This document shows positions 1-7,501 of a stretch of DNA of 43,308 nt, piece after piece (position 1 is the first letter of the stretch; every line of letters starts with the position of its first letter). Below the pieces are notes generated by a model. It saw only the letters and a list, made by a program, of their open reading frames with translations, was not told where the DNA came from and made no database searches. This DNA is from Lachnospiraceae bacterium (GTDB lineage Bacteria > Bacillota > Clostridia > Lachnospirales > Lachnospiraceae): the NCBI GenBank assembly GCA_014804695.1, contig JAAUZJ010000034.1:1-43308 (forward strand), in the 5' to 3' direction. The translations under genes and the position numbers were made by a program.

Positions 1-107
1 TTATGCAAAGTTTTTGCAATAGAAGAAAAGGTGCTTTTCTGTAAGAGCTCTTGTTCAATATACGTTCTGTTAGTCAGGGTTAAATGTTTTTGATCATGTA
101 ATTCCAT
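1..107 (-). mobile_element. IS30-like transposase, N-terminal end (cut by window edge)
   Basis: Reading the minus strand from ATG at 107 gives 35 codons (MELHDQKHLTLTNRTYIEQ...) that run off the window. The pattern HLTL-x-x-R-x-YIE-x-x-L followed by S-x-x-IAKTL is the helix-turn-helix start of IS30-family transposases, which bind the element's terminal repeats. An AAAGGA ribosome site (113-118) precedes the ATG by a normal distance. Catalytic DDE residues would lie outside the window, so I cannot tell whether the element is intact. The element end should lie between about 120 and 250. A short repeat-like stretch ending in TGTCAA on this strand (230-235) is a candidate inner part of the terminal repeat. 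Confidence 0.72.
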
Positions 108-229
108 GGTTATTCCTTTGTGACAGACAGATGACCACGTTTCATCTTATCAAAAACTATGTGCAAGAGTAAATTCCAGATTAGTATTTTTGATGTTAAA
201 AATGTGGAATTTAAAATTTCACTTTACAG

Positions 230-258
230 TTGACATTCAAATACGTAAGTGATATATT
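230..258 (+). promoter_or_regulatory. Sigma-A promoter for the DUF3796/XRE pair
   Basis: TTGACA at 230-235, a 17-bp spacer and TATATT at 253-258, about 47 bp before the ATG at 305. The consensus -35 box lies in the stretch that may belong to the end of the neighbouring IS30-like element, so the promoter could be an IS/host hybrid. The hybrid idea is inference. Confidence 0.6.
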
Positions 259-304
259 TGTATCATCATAAGACAAATGCATCTCTTTGTGGAGGATAAA
301 TATT

Positions 305-934
305 ATGGAAAAGAATAAAATTAAAAAAATAGTTATACCGGGGATCATATGCATAACCCAGTTGGCCGCTTCAATTTGGTATTCCGTGAGATACAATGAG
401 TCGCGTCTTATAGTGCCGACAGACTGGAAAACATATCAGTTCAGCCCGAAGGATATTCCTATAATCTGCTCGATTGTGCTGACAATAGTGTATGTATACT
501 ATTTGTTGGCATGTCTGGGAATGACAAGTTCACAGCAGAAAAAGAATATTCTCAAAACAAACAGAACCCGCAAACTTAACCCTAAATTTGGATTTCTCGG
601 ATTTTTTGGTTTTTTTGGCTTTATGGGTGGTGTTTGGTTCCGACTTGTTTTTTTCGGTTTTTTTGGATTTTTCTTTGAAGGTAAAATGTCTAATACCTTA
701 ATGGATGAGAGGTTTAGGGAAAATAAAAACAGGGCACAGCTTATGGCATTAAAAGCTGCTTTTACCCTCATTATAATTGCTTTATGCTTTATCCTCGTGG
801 GTGAGAGTTTTATGAGTATAGAATATTTATTTAATGTGGTGTACATTCTGATTTCATTATCAATTGCACTTGCTATTTTTCTTAGCGAGTATCTGTTATA
901 TCGTTATGACCACGATGAATATGGTAATGATTGA
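305..934 (+). CDS. DUF3796-family membrane protein
   Basis: A 209-residue integral membrane protein. It has hydrophobic segments near residues 8-26 and 48-67, and two more in the C-terminal third. Around residues 94-120 there is a striking Gly-Phe ladder (KFGFLGFFGFFGFMGG, then a second FFGFFGFF). That ladder is the hallmark of the DUF3796 family, whose function is unknown. I start at ATG 305 because GGAGG at 291-295 is ideally spaced for it; an in-frame TTG at 287 has no ribosome site. An XRE-type regulator follows, the usual partner for this family, suggesting a regulator/membrane-sensor pair. No catalytic residues are evident. Confidence 0.7.
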   Translation: MEKNKIKKIVIPGIICITQLAASIWYSVRYNESRLIVPTDWKTYQFSPKDIPIICSIVLTIVYVYYLLACLGMTSSQQKKNILKTNRTRKLNPKFGFLGFFGFFGFMGGVWFRLVFFGFFGFFFEGKMSNTLMDERFRENKNRAQLMALKAAFTLIIIALCFILVGESFMSIEYLFNVVYILISLSIALAIFLSEYLLYRYDHDEYGND

Positions 935-1013
935 AGTGTTTCAACAGAAATATGCGATGACGAATATGTTAAAGCGAATACTATGGCGAAGATGATGTAA
1001 AGGAATAATTGAT

Positions 1014-1223
1014 ATGGCAGAGTTTGAGTGTAAATTGAAAAAGTATCGTCTGTTAAAAGAATTGACGCAAGAGCAGTTGGCAAATTTAGTAGGTGTCCGC
1101 AGAGAAACAATCATGAGATTAGAAAAGGCACAGTATAATCCCTCGTTGAAATTAGCGATAGATATATCCAGAGTCGTGGAGGTGCCGATTGAGGAGATAT
1201 TTATTTTTCATAGTGAGGTGTGA
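1014..1223 (+). CDS. Short XRE-family transcriptional regulator
   Basis: A 69-residue protein consisting almost entirely of one Cro/C1-type helix-turn-helix. The core is ELTQEQLANLVGVRRETIMRLEKAQYNPSLKLA, followed by a short tail (VEVPIEEIF) that normally packs against the helix bundle. This compact class (like YozG) acts as a dimeric DNA-binding repressor. An AAAGGA site at 999-1004 precedes the ATG. The gene is 79 bp downstream of the DUF3796 gene on the same strand, so the two are probably co-transcribed from the promoter at 230. In such pairs the membrane partner is often thought to antagonise the regulator; that is inference here. Confidence 0.82.
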   Translation: MAEFECKLKKYRLLKELTQEQLANLVGVRRETIMRLEKAQYNPSLKLAIDISRVVEVPIEEIFIFHSEV

Positions 1224-1258
1224 GGGGAATGGTATAAGTCGCTTTGCTGAAAAAGTTT

Positions 1259-1783
1259 TTAACTTAGCCTCTTTTCAAGAAATAAATGCTCGCGATGTTC
1301 TATAGCGTTGCCTACTTTCATAGAAGCAGCTGCAACAATTTGAAAACCCAGTTTTTTATAGAGTGATACTGCCGGAATGTTTTGACTTCCGGTATCAAGT
1401 CTTAATGCTTTACATGAGTTATTTTCTGCCAATTCCATAGCATATCTGATAAGAGCGGTTGCAATCCCTTTTCCTACTCTGCTTGGGCGTACCATAAGCA
1501 AGTGAATGACCATTACATCATCATTTGCAAGAGTGTTTTCCCAAGCGATTTTTGTATATTCTATAGGTTGTGATTTATCTACAATTATACTTCCTGCAAT
1601 ATTGTTATTATCTTCATATACATATAATGTTCCGGTATCAACAGCTTTTTCTGTGTCTTTTCTGGTTGGATATATGCCTTTCTTGAAAATGGTAAACGCT
1701 TCATGTTCCGTTTCATATTCGAAATGTTCGTTATATGTATCTTCAATCAAATCAATATCATCAAAAGTTGCTTTTCTGATCAT
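1259..1783 (-). CDS. GNAT-family N-acetyltransferase
   Basis: A 174-residue single-domain acetyltransferase. The acetyl-CoA-binding motif A is visible as VRPSRVGKGIATALIRYAMELA, with the R/Q-x-x-G-x-G/A signature. It is followed by LRLDTGSQNIPAVSLYKKLGFQ, the usual motif B, where the Asn and Tyr near the CoA sulfur are conserved. The substrate cannot be read from the sequence; small molecules, free amino acids and N-terminal amines are all used in this family. It lies 35 bp downstream of another GNAT gene on the same strand, so the pair is probably one transcript from the promoter at 2338-2310. A GAGGTG ribosome site precedes the start. The 3' end converges with the XRE gene. Confidence 0.85.
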   Translation of the reverse strand: MIRKATFDDIDLIEDTYNEHFEYETEHEAFTIFKKGIYPTRKDTEKAVDTGTLYVYEDNNNIAGSIIVDKSQPIEYTKIAWENTLANDDVMVIHLLMVRPSRVGKGIATALIRYAMELAENNSCKALRLDTGSQNIPAVSLYKKLGFQIVAAASMKVGNAIEHREHLFLEKRLS

Positions 1784-1818
1784 GTATACACCTCATTGAA
1801 TATCAATTTATCATATTA

Positions 1819-2265
1819 TTATGTATGAAATAGCGGTATGTTTTCCTTGTCAGTTATAGCTTTACTATAAAAACCTAAAAAGTCTTTTTTCTCCCAGCCC
1901 CTTTTTAGCCAAAAGGATTTACCAGATTCATTTGTTTCCATAACATTCAAACAAACCCGGGTTATTCCTTCTGCTTGTAGTGCGGAAATAGTAGCCTCTA
2001 TCAATTTTGTTGCAATTCCTTGATTTCTGTAGTTATCTTTTACAACCGTATGGTAAATATATCCTCGGCGTCCGTCATGTCCACATAAAATTGTACCGAT
2101 TATTTCATCATTATCAATAGCAACAAAACTTGTTGTAGGATTTCTTTTTAAAAAAGCAGAAATGCCCTGCTCTGAGTCATCAAGACTTCGTAATCCCATT
2201 CCATCCGTACTTTTCCATAAATCAAATACTTTTTCATAATCAGATTGTTTCATTGTCCTAATCAT
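1819..2265 (-). CDS. GNAT-family N-acetyltransferase (YpeA-like)
   Basis: A 148-residue acetyltransferase with the layout of the E. coli YpeA group. It starts MIRTMKQSDYEKVFDLW, has a mid-domain strand with ILCGHDGRRGYIYHTVV, and carries motif A as VKDNYRNQGIATKLIEATI (Q-G-I-A loop for pyrophosphate binding). The C-terminal part (CLNVMETNESGKSFWLKRGWEKKD) keeps the Asn and aromatic positions typical of the fold. Family knowledge allows acetyl transfer to an amine, but the substrate is unknown. It is the first gene of a two-gene minus-strand unit with GNAT 1259-1783. A TTGGAGG site precedes the ATG. Confidence 0.86.
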   Translation of the reverse strand: MIRTMKQSDYEKVFDLWKSTDGMGLRSLDDSEQGISAFLKRNPTTSFVAIDNDEIIGTILCGHDGRRGYIYHTVVKDNYRNQGIATKLIEATISALQAEGITRVCLNVMETNESGKSFWLKRGWEKKDFLGFYSKAITDKENIPLFHT

Positions 2266-2309
2266 TTGGCCTCCAACGCTGTCAATTTATTGCTAGCAGC
2301 GTCATGGAA

Positions 2310-2338
2310 ATTATATCACACGCCGGACTATATCACAA
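2310..2338 (-). promoter_or_regulatory. Promoter for the two GNAT genes
   Basis: On the minus strand TTGTGA (2338-2333), a 17-bp spacer and a perfect TATAAT (2315-2310) stand about 45 bp before the ATG at 2265. The sequence TATATCACA occurs twice here, 19 bp apart, which could be a regulator half-site pair. No regulator can be named. Confidence 0.6.
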
Positions 2339-2359
2339 CGATATATCATAAACCATATC

Positions 2360-2393
2360 TTGACACAAAATGTCAAGGTTTTTGTGCTATACT
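2360..2393 (+). promoter_or_regulatory. Palindromic operator and -10 box before the WYL gene
   Basis: A perfect inverted repeat TTGACA-N5-TGTCAA (2360-2376) is followed after exactly 11 bp by TATACT (2388-2393). The distance from TTGACA to TATACT (22 bp) is too long for a simple promoter, so an activator bound to the palindrome is plausible. The same arrangement, with the same 11-bp distance, is found at 3310-3343 before the next gene. Autoregulation by the WYL protein is inferred. Confidence 0.6.
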
Positions 2394-2416
2394 TAATGCT
2401 AAAGGGGGAACTTCCT

Positions 2417-3313
2417 ATGCACGAAAGCAGATTATTTAAGATTATCTATTACCTTCTTGATAAAGGACAGGCAACAGCCTTAGAATTGGCTCAGAAGTTT
2501 GAAGTATCTGTCAGGACAATTTACAGGGATATTGATATACTCAGCGAAGCGGGGATTCCTGTCTGGTCTAAGACAGGCCGAAACGGCGGTATTTATATAA
2601 TGAATGATTTTGTTCTGGACAAAGTTGTATTATCCGATGAAGAAAAGCAGGAAATATTGACTTCATTACAGGGCCTAAGTGCCATACAAAACATTAATAA
2701 CAACGATGTGCTGAATAAACTTTCTGCACTGTTTAATATAAGTTCACAAAATTGGATCGAAGTGGACTTCTCAAGGTGGAGTGGCAGTCAGAGTGATAAC
2801 GAAAAATTTGAATCATTAAAGTCAGCCGTCATTCACCGTAAAAATATAAAAATTACTTATGCAGGTTCAGTAGAAACTATAAGTGAAAGAGTTGTAGAAC
2901 CACTAAAGCTGGTATACAAGTCTAGGGCTTGGTATTTGCAGGCATATTGTACAAAAAAGCAGGATTACCGCTTATTCAAGCTAAGCCGCATTTTATGCTG
3001 GGAGGTTTTGGATGAGAATTGTATTCATAAGTCCATTCCAATTGCCAGGGAAACCCAACCGCAAAACTACAACCAGATAACGCTCCGCTTCCCAAAAGAA
3101 ATGGCATATCGTGTCTACGATGAATTTGATAAAATATGGGTCAGACAGCAGGAAAACGGAGATTTAATTGTCTCAGCTCAGATGCCCGAGGATGCGTGGC
3201 TGATAGGTTTCTTACTTTCTTTTGGAACACAGGTAGAGATTATCGAGCCTATTTATCTAAGATATATTTTAGCAGAGCAGGCAAGATTAATATATGAAAA
3301 AAATAAATTATGA
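2417..3313 (+). CDS. HTH-WYL transcriptional regulator (YafY/DeoR-like)
   Basis: A 298-residue regulator. Residues 1-60 form a winged helix of the HTH_11 type (ATALELAQKFEVSVRTIYRDIDILSEAGIPV, with a GRNGG wing). A helical linker follows, then a WYL domain whose namesake motif appears as SRAWYLQAYC, with conserved basic residues in the following strand (DYRLFKLSRI). WYL domains are thought to sense small ligands, including nucleotides or nucleic acids. I start at ATG 2417, with the AAAGGGGGA site at 2401-2409, rather than at the in-frame upstream ATG, which lies inside the operator. The next gene downstream, a ClbS-like protein, carries the same operator arrangement and is the likely target. 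Confidence 0.87.
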   Translation: MHESRLFKIIYYLLDKGQATALELAQKFEVSVRTIYRDIDILSEAGIPVWSKTGRNGGIYIMNDFVLDKVVLSDEEKQEILTSLQGLSAIQNINNNDVLNKLSALFNISSQNWIEVDFSRWSGSQSDNEKFESLKSAVIHRKNIKITYAGSVETISERVVEPLKLVYKSRAWYLQAYCTKKQDYRLFKLSRILCWEVLDENCIHKSIPIARETQPQNYNQITLRFPKEMAYRVYDEFDKIWVRQQENGDLIVSAQMPEDAWLIGFLLSFGTQVEIIEPIYLRYILAEQARLIYEKNKL

Positions 3314-3343
3314 CATATGGTGTCAATAATTATTTTGTATAAT
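3310..3343 (+). promoter_or_regulatory. Palindromic operator and -10 box before the ClbS-like gene
   Basis: ATGACA-N5-TGTCAA (3310-3326) overlaps the end of the WYL gene and is followed after exactly 11 bp by a perfect TATAAT (3338-3343). It matches the site at 2360-2393 in half-site sequence, spacer length and distance to the -10 box. This gives the ClbS-like gene its own promoter under what appears to be the same regulator. Confidence 0.6.
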
Positions 3344-3446
3344 ATTAGAATGATAGATAATTGCAAAAACTCTTATTTAATACCCAGAGTTCACGCAAAG
3401 AAATTTTGCAATCCCACCCACAAAATTTATAAAAAGGAGACCAAAC

Positions 3447-3983
3447 ATGAGCAGACCAACCACAAAAGCCGGCCTACTATACGCCGCATCAACCAACTAC
3501 GAAAAAATGAACGACCTTATTTCCACACTAACGAGCGAAGAACTCTCAACTCCTTTCGATTTTTCCGCAGATGAAAAGAAGAAGGAAGCTCACTGGAAGC
3601 GTGACAAGAACCTTCGGGATATTTTAATCCACCTCTATGAATGGCATCAGCTTCTCCTTAACTGGCTGCCGGCAAATATGAACGGAGATAATAAGCCCTT
3701 CATACCGGAGCCGTACAACTGGAAAACCTACGGCGCTATGAATGTGGAATTTTGGAAAAAGCATCAGGATACAACCTTGGAGCAGGCGAAAGAGATGTTG
3801 GAGAAATCGCATGAAGAAGTATTGAAACTGGCAGAAAGTTTTTCAGATGAGGAGCTGTTTACAAAGGGCGTATATAAATGGGTTGGAGGAAGTGTATTAG
3901 GCTCATATTTTATCAGCAATACGTCGAGCCACTATGACTGGGCCATGAAGAAACTTAAGGCTCACAGGAAAAACTGCAAGTAA
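3447..3983 (+). CDS. ClbS/DfsB-family four-helix-bundle protein
   Basis: A 178-residue soluble protein whose N-terminus (SRPTTKAGLLYAASTNYEKMNDLI) and internal blocks match the ClbS/DfsB (DUF1706) family. Those blocks are RDILIHLYEWHQLLLNWL, a central PYNWKTYGAMN and a C-terminal HYDWAMKKLKAH. ClbS of colibactin producers protects its host by hydrolysing the colibactin cyclopropane warhead, and the fold is related to DinB/YfiT. Most family members stand alone in non-producers and have no proven substrate. No biosynthesis genes are nearby, so a stress or genotoxin-protection role is only an inference. GGAG precedes the ATG. The operator at 3310 suggests control by the WYL regulator. Confidence 0.82.
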   Translation: MSRPTTKAGLLYAASTNYEKMNDLISTLTSEELSTPFDFSADEKKKEAHWKRDKNLRDILIHLYEWHQLLLNWLPANMNGDNKPFIPEPYNWKTYGAMNVEFWKKHQDTTLEQAKEMLEKSHEEVLKLAESFSDEELFTKGVYKWVGGSVLGSYFISNTSSHYDWAMKKLKAHRKNCK

Positions 3984-4030
3984 ATTAAAAATCTTTTAAC
4001 CTATCCTATCTTTTTTAAGTCCACTATCGT

Positions 4031-4056
4031 TATACTATATAGAAAGCGCTTTCGAT
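4031..4056 (+). promoter_or_regulatory. TATACT box with downstream cre-like palindrome
   Basis: TATACT (4031-4036) is followed by a perfect 12-bp palindrome GAAAGCGCTTTC (4042-4053). This differs from the ideal catabolite response element TGAAAGCGCTTTCA only at the outermost bases. It lies where transcription of the sigma operon would start, a position suited to roadblock or promoter occlusion by CcpA. The -35 region is poor. CcpA control is inference. Confidence 0.45.
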
Positions 4057-4077
4057 TACCAATGAGAGGAACAGAGA

Positions 4078-4596
4078 ATGGACTTAGATTTTCTACTTAT
4101 TCAGAAAATGAAAATGGGCGACGAACAGGCGATAAATGTCTTTGTGCGAAAGTATTATCCGGAAATTTTCAGGTATTGCAGACTGCATATCAGGGATTAT
4201 GGGTATGCGGAGGATATGACGCAGGAGACTTTTGTAAAATTTTTTGGGACATTTGGTCAGTACAGGCATTATGGAAAAGTATTAAATTACCTGTATGTAA
4301 TTGCCGCTAATGTCTGTAAGGATTATTACAGGAAAAAGAGCGAGCTTACAATGGAAGAATTACCAGAAAAAGCGGACTGCGTAATTGAGAAAATAAATGA
4401 ACGCTTAGACGTCTGTGCGGCAGTTGAAAAGTTACCGGAGGAGCTTAAGGAAGTCGCTATTTTGTTCTTTTTTCAGGAAATAAAGCAGAAAGAAATCGGG
4501 GAGATTCTGGGTATAGGCCTTCCATTGGTAAAGTACAGGATTAAGAGGGCAAGAGAACTTTTATCATCCTGGCTTGGAAAGGAGAACGGCTTATGA
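4078..4596 (+). CDS. ECF-type RNA polymerase sigma factor
   Basis: A 172-residue sigma-70-family factor with only regions 2 and 4. Region 2 spans roughly residues 20-85 (RYCRLHIRDYGYAEDMTQETFVKFF, the region 2.2-2.3 core). Region 4 spans 115-160 (LPEELKEVAILFFFQEIKQKEIGEILGIGLPLVKYRIKRARELL), a clear helix-turn-helix for the -35 element. It would redirect RNA polymerase to a small regulon, probably including its own operon. It is the first gene of a tight operon with a membrane protein, an ABC ATPase and a membrane permease. The membrane protein directly after it is in the usual anti-sigma position but has no recognisable anti-sigma motif. The 3' end lies in a tandem duplication. Confidence 0.88.
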   Translation: MDLDFLLIQKMKMGDEQAINVFVRKYYPEIFRYCRLHIRDYGYAEDMTQETFVKFFGTFGQYRHYGKVLNYLYVIAANVCKDYYRKKSELTMEELPEKADCVIEKINERLDVCAAVEKLPEELKEVAILFFFQEIKQKEIGEILGIGLPLVKYRIKRARELLSSWLGKENGL

Positions 4597-4670
4597 GAGA
4601 GTCAGTTAGAAGGGTTTTATCATCCTGGCTTGGAAAGGAGAATGGCTTATGAGAGAATCGGATAAGCGGA
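4559..4670 (+). repeat. 56-bp tandem duplication at the sigma/membrane-protein junction
   Basis: The block starting TTTTATCATCCTGGCTTGG at 4559 recurs at 4615 with period 56. The first 42 positions are nearly identical (one C/T change), and similarity fades after ATGAGAGA. The duplicated part carries the sigma C-terminus, a GGAAAGGAG ribosome site and an ATGA stop/start overlap. Because 56 is not a multiple of 3, the second copy is read in another frame. Confidence 0.85.
4593..4652 (+). CDS. Possible 19-residue coupled mini-ORF made by the duplication
   Basis: ATG at 4593 overlaps the sigma stop codon (ATGA) and opens a frame for 19 residues that ends at TGA 4650-4652, itself overlapping the next gene's ATG. 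Its second half (LSSWLGKENGL) repeats the sigma factor's own C-terminus in a different frame. A GGAAAGGAG site precedes it at normal spacing. It may be translated as a coupling bridge rather than a functional peptide. No homologue is known to me. Confidence 0.4.
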   Translation: MRESVRRVLSSWLGKENGL

Positions 4671-5410
4671 TTAAAGATTTTTATAAAAAACAGTCGAAAT
4701 ATGTTATAGACGAGGCCATGATAAGCAGGGCTGTTGAATTATCGAAGACGGCATTTTATGAAGCGGAGGGGGAGAGCAGGATTTCCCGTCTTGAGTTTTT
4801 ATATCAGCAGAGTCAGTATATCCGCAAATACCTGTGGGTGCTTCAGGGGGCGGTATTACTTATGCTCTGGTGGATTTTGAAGTATCTGGGGAGCAGTTTA
4901 TATTTTGCAGGGCGGAGCATGGGAGTGGCAGCGCCGCTTTTTGTAGTGCTGCTTGTGCCTGAATTATGGAAGAACCGCAGTTATACAGCAATGGAGGTGG
5001 AGGGTACAACTTATTATAATCTCAGGCAGATTTATGCCGCGAGGATGATGGTTTTTGGCCTGGTGGATTTAGTACTGCTGAGTGCATTTCTGGCGGCGGT
5101 TTCATTTACTGCAAGAATGGGGATATGGGAGTTTGCAATTCATTTTTTTATACCTTTTAATGTGAGCTGTTGTATTTGTTTTGGAACTTTATATAGTAAA
5201 ATGGAAAGCTCGGAAACGGTTGCCGTAGGCTGGTGTGTGCTTTGGATTTTTATATGGGTACAGGTGGTGTTAAGCGAGAGAATTTATAACGCGATTTCCG
5301 CACCCGTATGGGCTGTTATACTTGTAGCATCAATTTTTTACTTAGTATACAGCATTGTCAGAGGACAGAAAAATTTAGACAAGGTATGGGAGGCGTCGTT
5401 ATGGAATTAA
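4649..5410 (+). CDS. Polytopic membrane protein of the sigma/ABC operon
   Basis: A 253-residue protein with a charged cytosolic N-terminus of about 60 residues (MRESDKRIKDFYKKQ...). About six transmembrane segments follow, around residues 62-80, 88-102, 130-150, 160-178, 188-206 and 218-236. I do not recognise a family. Its place after an ECF sigma gene, with an ATGA overlap to the mini-ORF, and before an ABC ATPase which it overlaps by 10 bp, suggests two options. It may be a membrane anti-sigma factor, or an extra membrane subunit of the transporter. No zinc-binding anti-sigma (HxxxCxxC) motif is visible. Confidence 0.6.
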   Translation: MRESDKRIKDFYKKQSKYVIDEAMISRAVELSKTAFYEAEGESRISRLEFLYQQSQYIRKYLWVLQGAVLLMLWWILKYLGSSLYFAGRSMGVAAPLFVVLLVPELWKNRSYTAMEVEGTTYYNLRQIYAARMMVFGLVDLVLLSAFLAAVSFTARMGIWEFAIHFFIPFNVSCCICFGTLYSKMESSETVAVGWCVLWIFIWVQVVLSERIYNAISAPVWAVILVASIFYLVYSIVRGQKNLDKVWEASLWN

Positions 5411-6282
5411 GGATTGAAGGGCTCACCAAAAAGTATCATGAAGTTACGGCAGTAGACGACGTATCTTATACATTGACCAGTGGAGTCTACGGACTTCTTG
5501 GAGTGAATGGGGCAGGAAAGACAACGCTTATGAGGATGTTATGCACGCTGCTTAAACCAAGCGCCGGTGCGATTTACTGTGATGAGAAGGATATCTTTGG
5601 CATGGACGGCGAATACCGCAGGCTTTTGGGATATTTACCGCAGGATTTTGGCTTCTATCCGGACTTTACTGTTTGGGATTATCTTTTATATATTGCCTCG
5701 ATAAAAGGACTTCGTCCGGCAGTGGCAAAAGAGCGTGCAAAGCTGCTAATTGAACAGGTTGGATTATCAAAGGAGAAAAATAAGAAAATGAAGAAGCTAT
5801 CCGGCGGAATGAAGCGAAGGGCAGGAATCGCACAGGCTATGTTGAATGATCCTCAGATTCTTATTCTGGACGAACCGACGGCAGGACTTGACCCAAACGA
5901 GAGAATTCGTTTCCGCAATTTAATCAGTGAACTGTCGGAAGAACGTCTGGTTTTGTTATCAACCCACATTGTTTCGGATATTGAATATATTGCAAAAGAA
6001 ATTCTTCTGATGCATAATGGCAGGATTGAAATGTCAGGCACCGCACAGGAGCTTATTACAGCCATGCCGGAGAAGGTATGGAGCATAGAGGTCTCAAAGT
6101 CTGAGATTGATTCTTATATAAAAGCCTATAAGATTTCTAATATAAAGGCTGTTCAAGGGGGCACCGAGCTTCGTCTTTTGTCAGAAAATCCGCCTGCACC
6201 AAATGCGGTTTTGGAAACGCCGACGATGGAGGATGTGTTTTTATATTATTTTGGGGAAAGCGCAGGTGAGGCAGATGACTAA
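5401..6282 (+). CDS. ABC transporter ATP-binding protein (ABC-2 type)
   Basis: A 293-residue ATPase with a complete motif set: Walker A GVNGAGKTT (residues about 37-45), a Q-loop in YLPQDFGFY, signature LSGGMKRR, Walker B ILILDEPTAGLD, and an H-loop in STH. The C-terminal 70 residues form the accessory tail common in ABC-2 drug or antibiotic-peptide exporters. ATG 5401 is chosen because it aligns with the usual MELRIEGLTKKY start; an upstream in-frame TTG would overlap the previous gene heavily. It overlaps its neighbours by 10 bp and 8 bp, indicating tight coupling. It should energise the membrane protein at 6275. Confidence 0.93.
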   Translation: MELRIEGLTKKYHEVTAVDDVSYTLTSGVYGLLGVNGAGKTTLMRMLCTLLKPSAGAIYCDEKDIFGMDGEYRRLLGYLPQDFGFYPDFTVWDYLLYIASIKGLRPAVAKERAKLLIEQVGLSKEKNKKMKKLSGGMKRRAGIAQAMLNDPQILILDEPTAGLDPNERIRFRNLISELSEERLVLLSTHIVSDIEYIAKEILLMHNGRIEMSGTAQELITAMPEKVWSIEVSKSEIDSYIKAYKISNIKAVQGGTELRLLSENPPAPNAVLETPTMEDVFLYYFGESAGEADD

Positions 6283-7501
6283 ATATGAGATAAAAAAGGT
6301 TTTTCTAAAGACGGGAAGTAAAATTTCTATACTTATACTTTTGGGTCTTCTTGCAATGACCTGCAGGTTTGCTATGGGAACCGAGTTTACGGATGAAAGC
6401 GGAGTGGCGCGCAGCGGAAAGGCAGCGGTGTTAAAACTTAAAGCGGCGCAAAAAGAATGGGCAGGAATACTCGACGAAGAGAAACTTAAACGTGTGATTG
6501 AGGAAAATAACAGAATCAACGAAACCCCGCAGGGACAGTCTAAAGACTATAGGCAGAATAATATTGCATACGGCTGGAAGCAGGGCTTTAGGGAAATCCG
6601 CTGGCTTATTAATTATTCATTTGCCGATCATTTTCGCGAGTCTGATTATTATAAGGCGGACAGTCTGAAAGCAGAGGATATGTCGAAGTTTTATGTAAAC
6701 CGAATTAGACTTTTGAAAGAGTGGCTTGAGGGAGACGGAAGGTTCAATTTTTCTGATGCCCAAAAAGCGTATCTCATAAAACAGTATGAGGATCTGGAAA
6801 CACCTTTTTATTATGATTATTTGGAGGGCTGGTCACAGCTTTTTCTATATTCACCAACGGTCATAATGATCACTATGCTGGTTCTTGGATATCTGCTCGC
6901 CGGTATCTTTGCAAACGAGTTTACGTGGAAAGCGGATGCAATCTTTTTCTCATCGATGTTTGGTAGGAATAAGGCAGTTTCTGCAAAAATTAAAGCAGGA
7001 TTTAATATTACCACAGTAATCTATTTGGTTATGATGTTTCTGTATTCGGCGGTTGTGCTTATGTATCATGGTATTGACGGCTGGAATTGTCCGGTTCAGG
7101 CTGGTACGTTCGGTTGGAAGTGCTTTTACAATATTAAGGTGTGGCAGGAGTATCTGCTCATCATTGCGGGAGGTTATATAGGTTGTGTGTTTATCGCGTT
7201 TCTGACTATGTGGGTGTCTGCTAAGACGCGCTCTGCGGTGCTTTCGGTCATGGTGCCGTTTGTGATAATCTTTATTCCTTCTTTCATGGGCAATATAGAC
7301 AGTAATTTAGTCAATAAGATTTTGGGTCTGATGCCGGACAGACTGTTACAGGTGAACAGTGCTGTTAGAATATTTGACCTGTATGAGTTAGGCGGGAAAG
7401 TAGTCGGCGCGATACCTATACTCTTTGTGCTGTATGGCGTGCTGGCGGTGGTATTTATTCCTGTAATATATAGGGAGTATAGATTTAAGCAGGTTAAGTA
7501 G
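6275..7501 (+). CDS. ABC-2-like membrane permease
   Basis: A 408-residue membrane protein with an N-terminal anchor near residues 15-32 and a long hydrophilic, presumably extracytoplasmic region (about 35-185) rich in charged residues. About five further helices follow (near 190-215, 240-262, 290-312, 320-340 and 375-395). This layout is typical of permeases paired with ABC-2 ATPases in Gram-positive bacteria. I choose ATG 6275, which overlaps the ATPase stop by 8 bp, over upstream non-ATG starts. The exported compound is unknown. With the ECF sigma gene first, the operon resembles self-regulated envelope-stress or antimicrobial-resistance modules. Confidence 0.75.
   Translation: MTKYEIKKVFLKTGSKISILILLGLLAMTCRFAMGTEFTDESGVARSGKAAVLKLKAAQKEWAGILDEEKLKRVIEENNRINETPQGQSKDYRQNNIAYGWKQGFREIRWLINYSFADHFRESDYYKADSLKAEDMSKFYVNRIRLLKEWLEGDGRFNFSDAQKAYLIKQYEDLETPFYYDYLEGWSQLFLYSPTVIMITMLVLGYLLAGIFANEFTWKADAIFFSSMFGRNKAVSAKIKAGFNITTVIYLVMMFLYSAVVLMYHGIDGWNCPVQAGTFGWKCFYNIKVWQEYLLIIAGGYIGCVFIAFLTMWVSAKTRSAVLSVMVPFVIIFIPSFMGNIDSNLVNKILGLMPDRLLQVNSAVRIFDLYELGGKVVGAIPILFVLYGVLAVVFIPVIYREYRFKQVK

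Noticed and set aside
5308..5400. N-terminal extension of the ABC ATPase from an upstream TTG
   Set aside because: It lies deep in the previous gene, has no ribosome site, and the family normally starts at the MELRIEGL position (5401).
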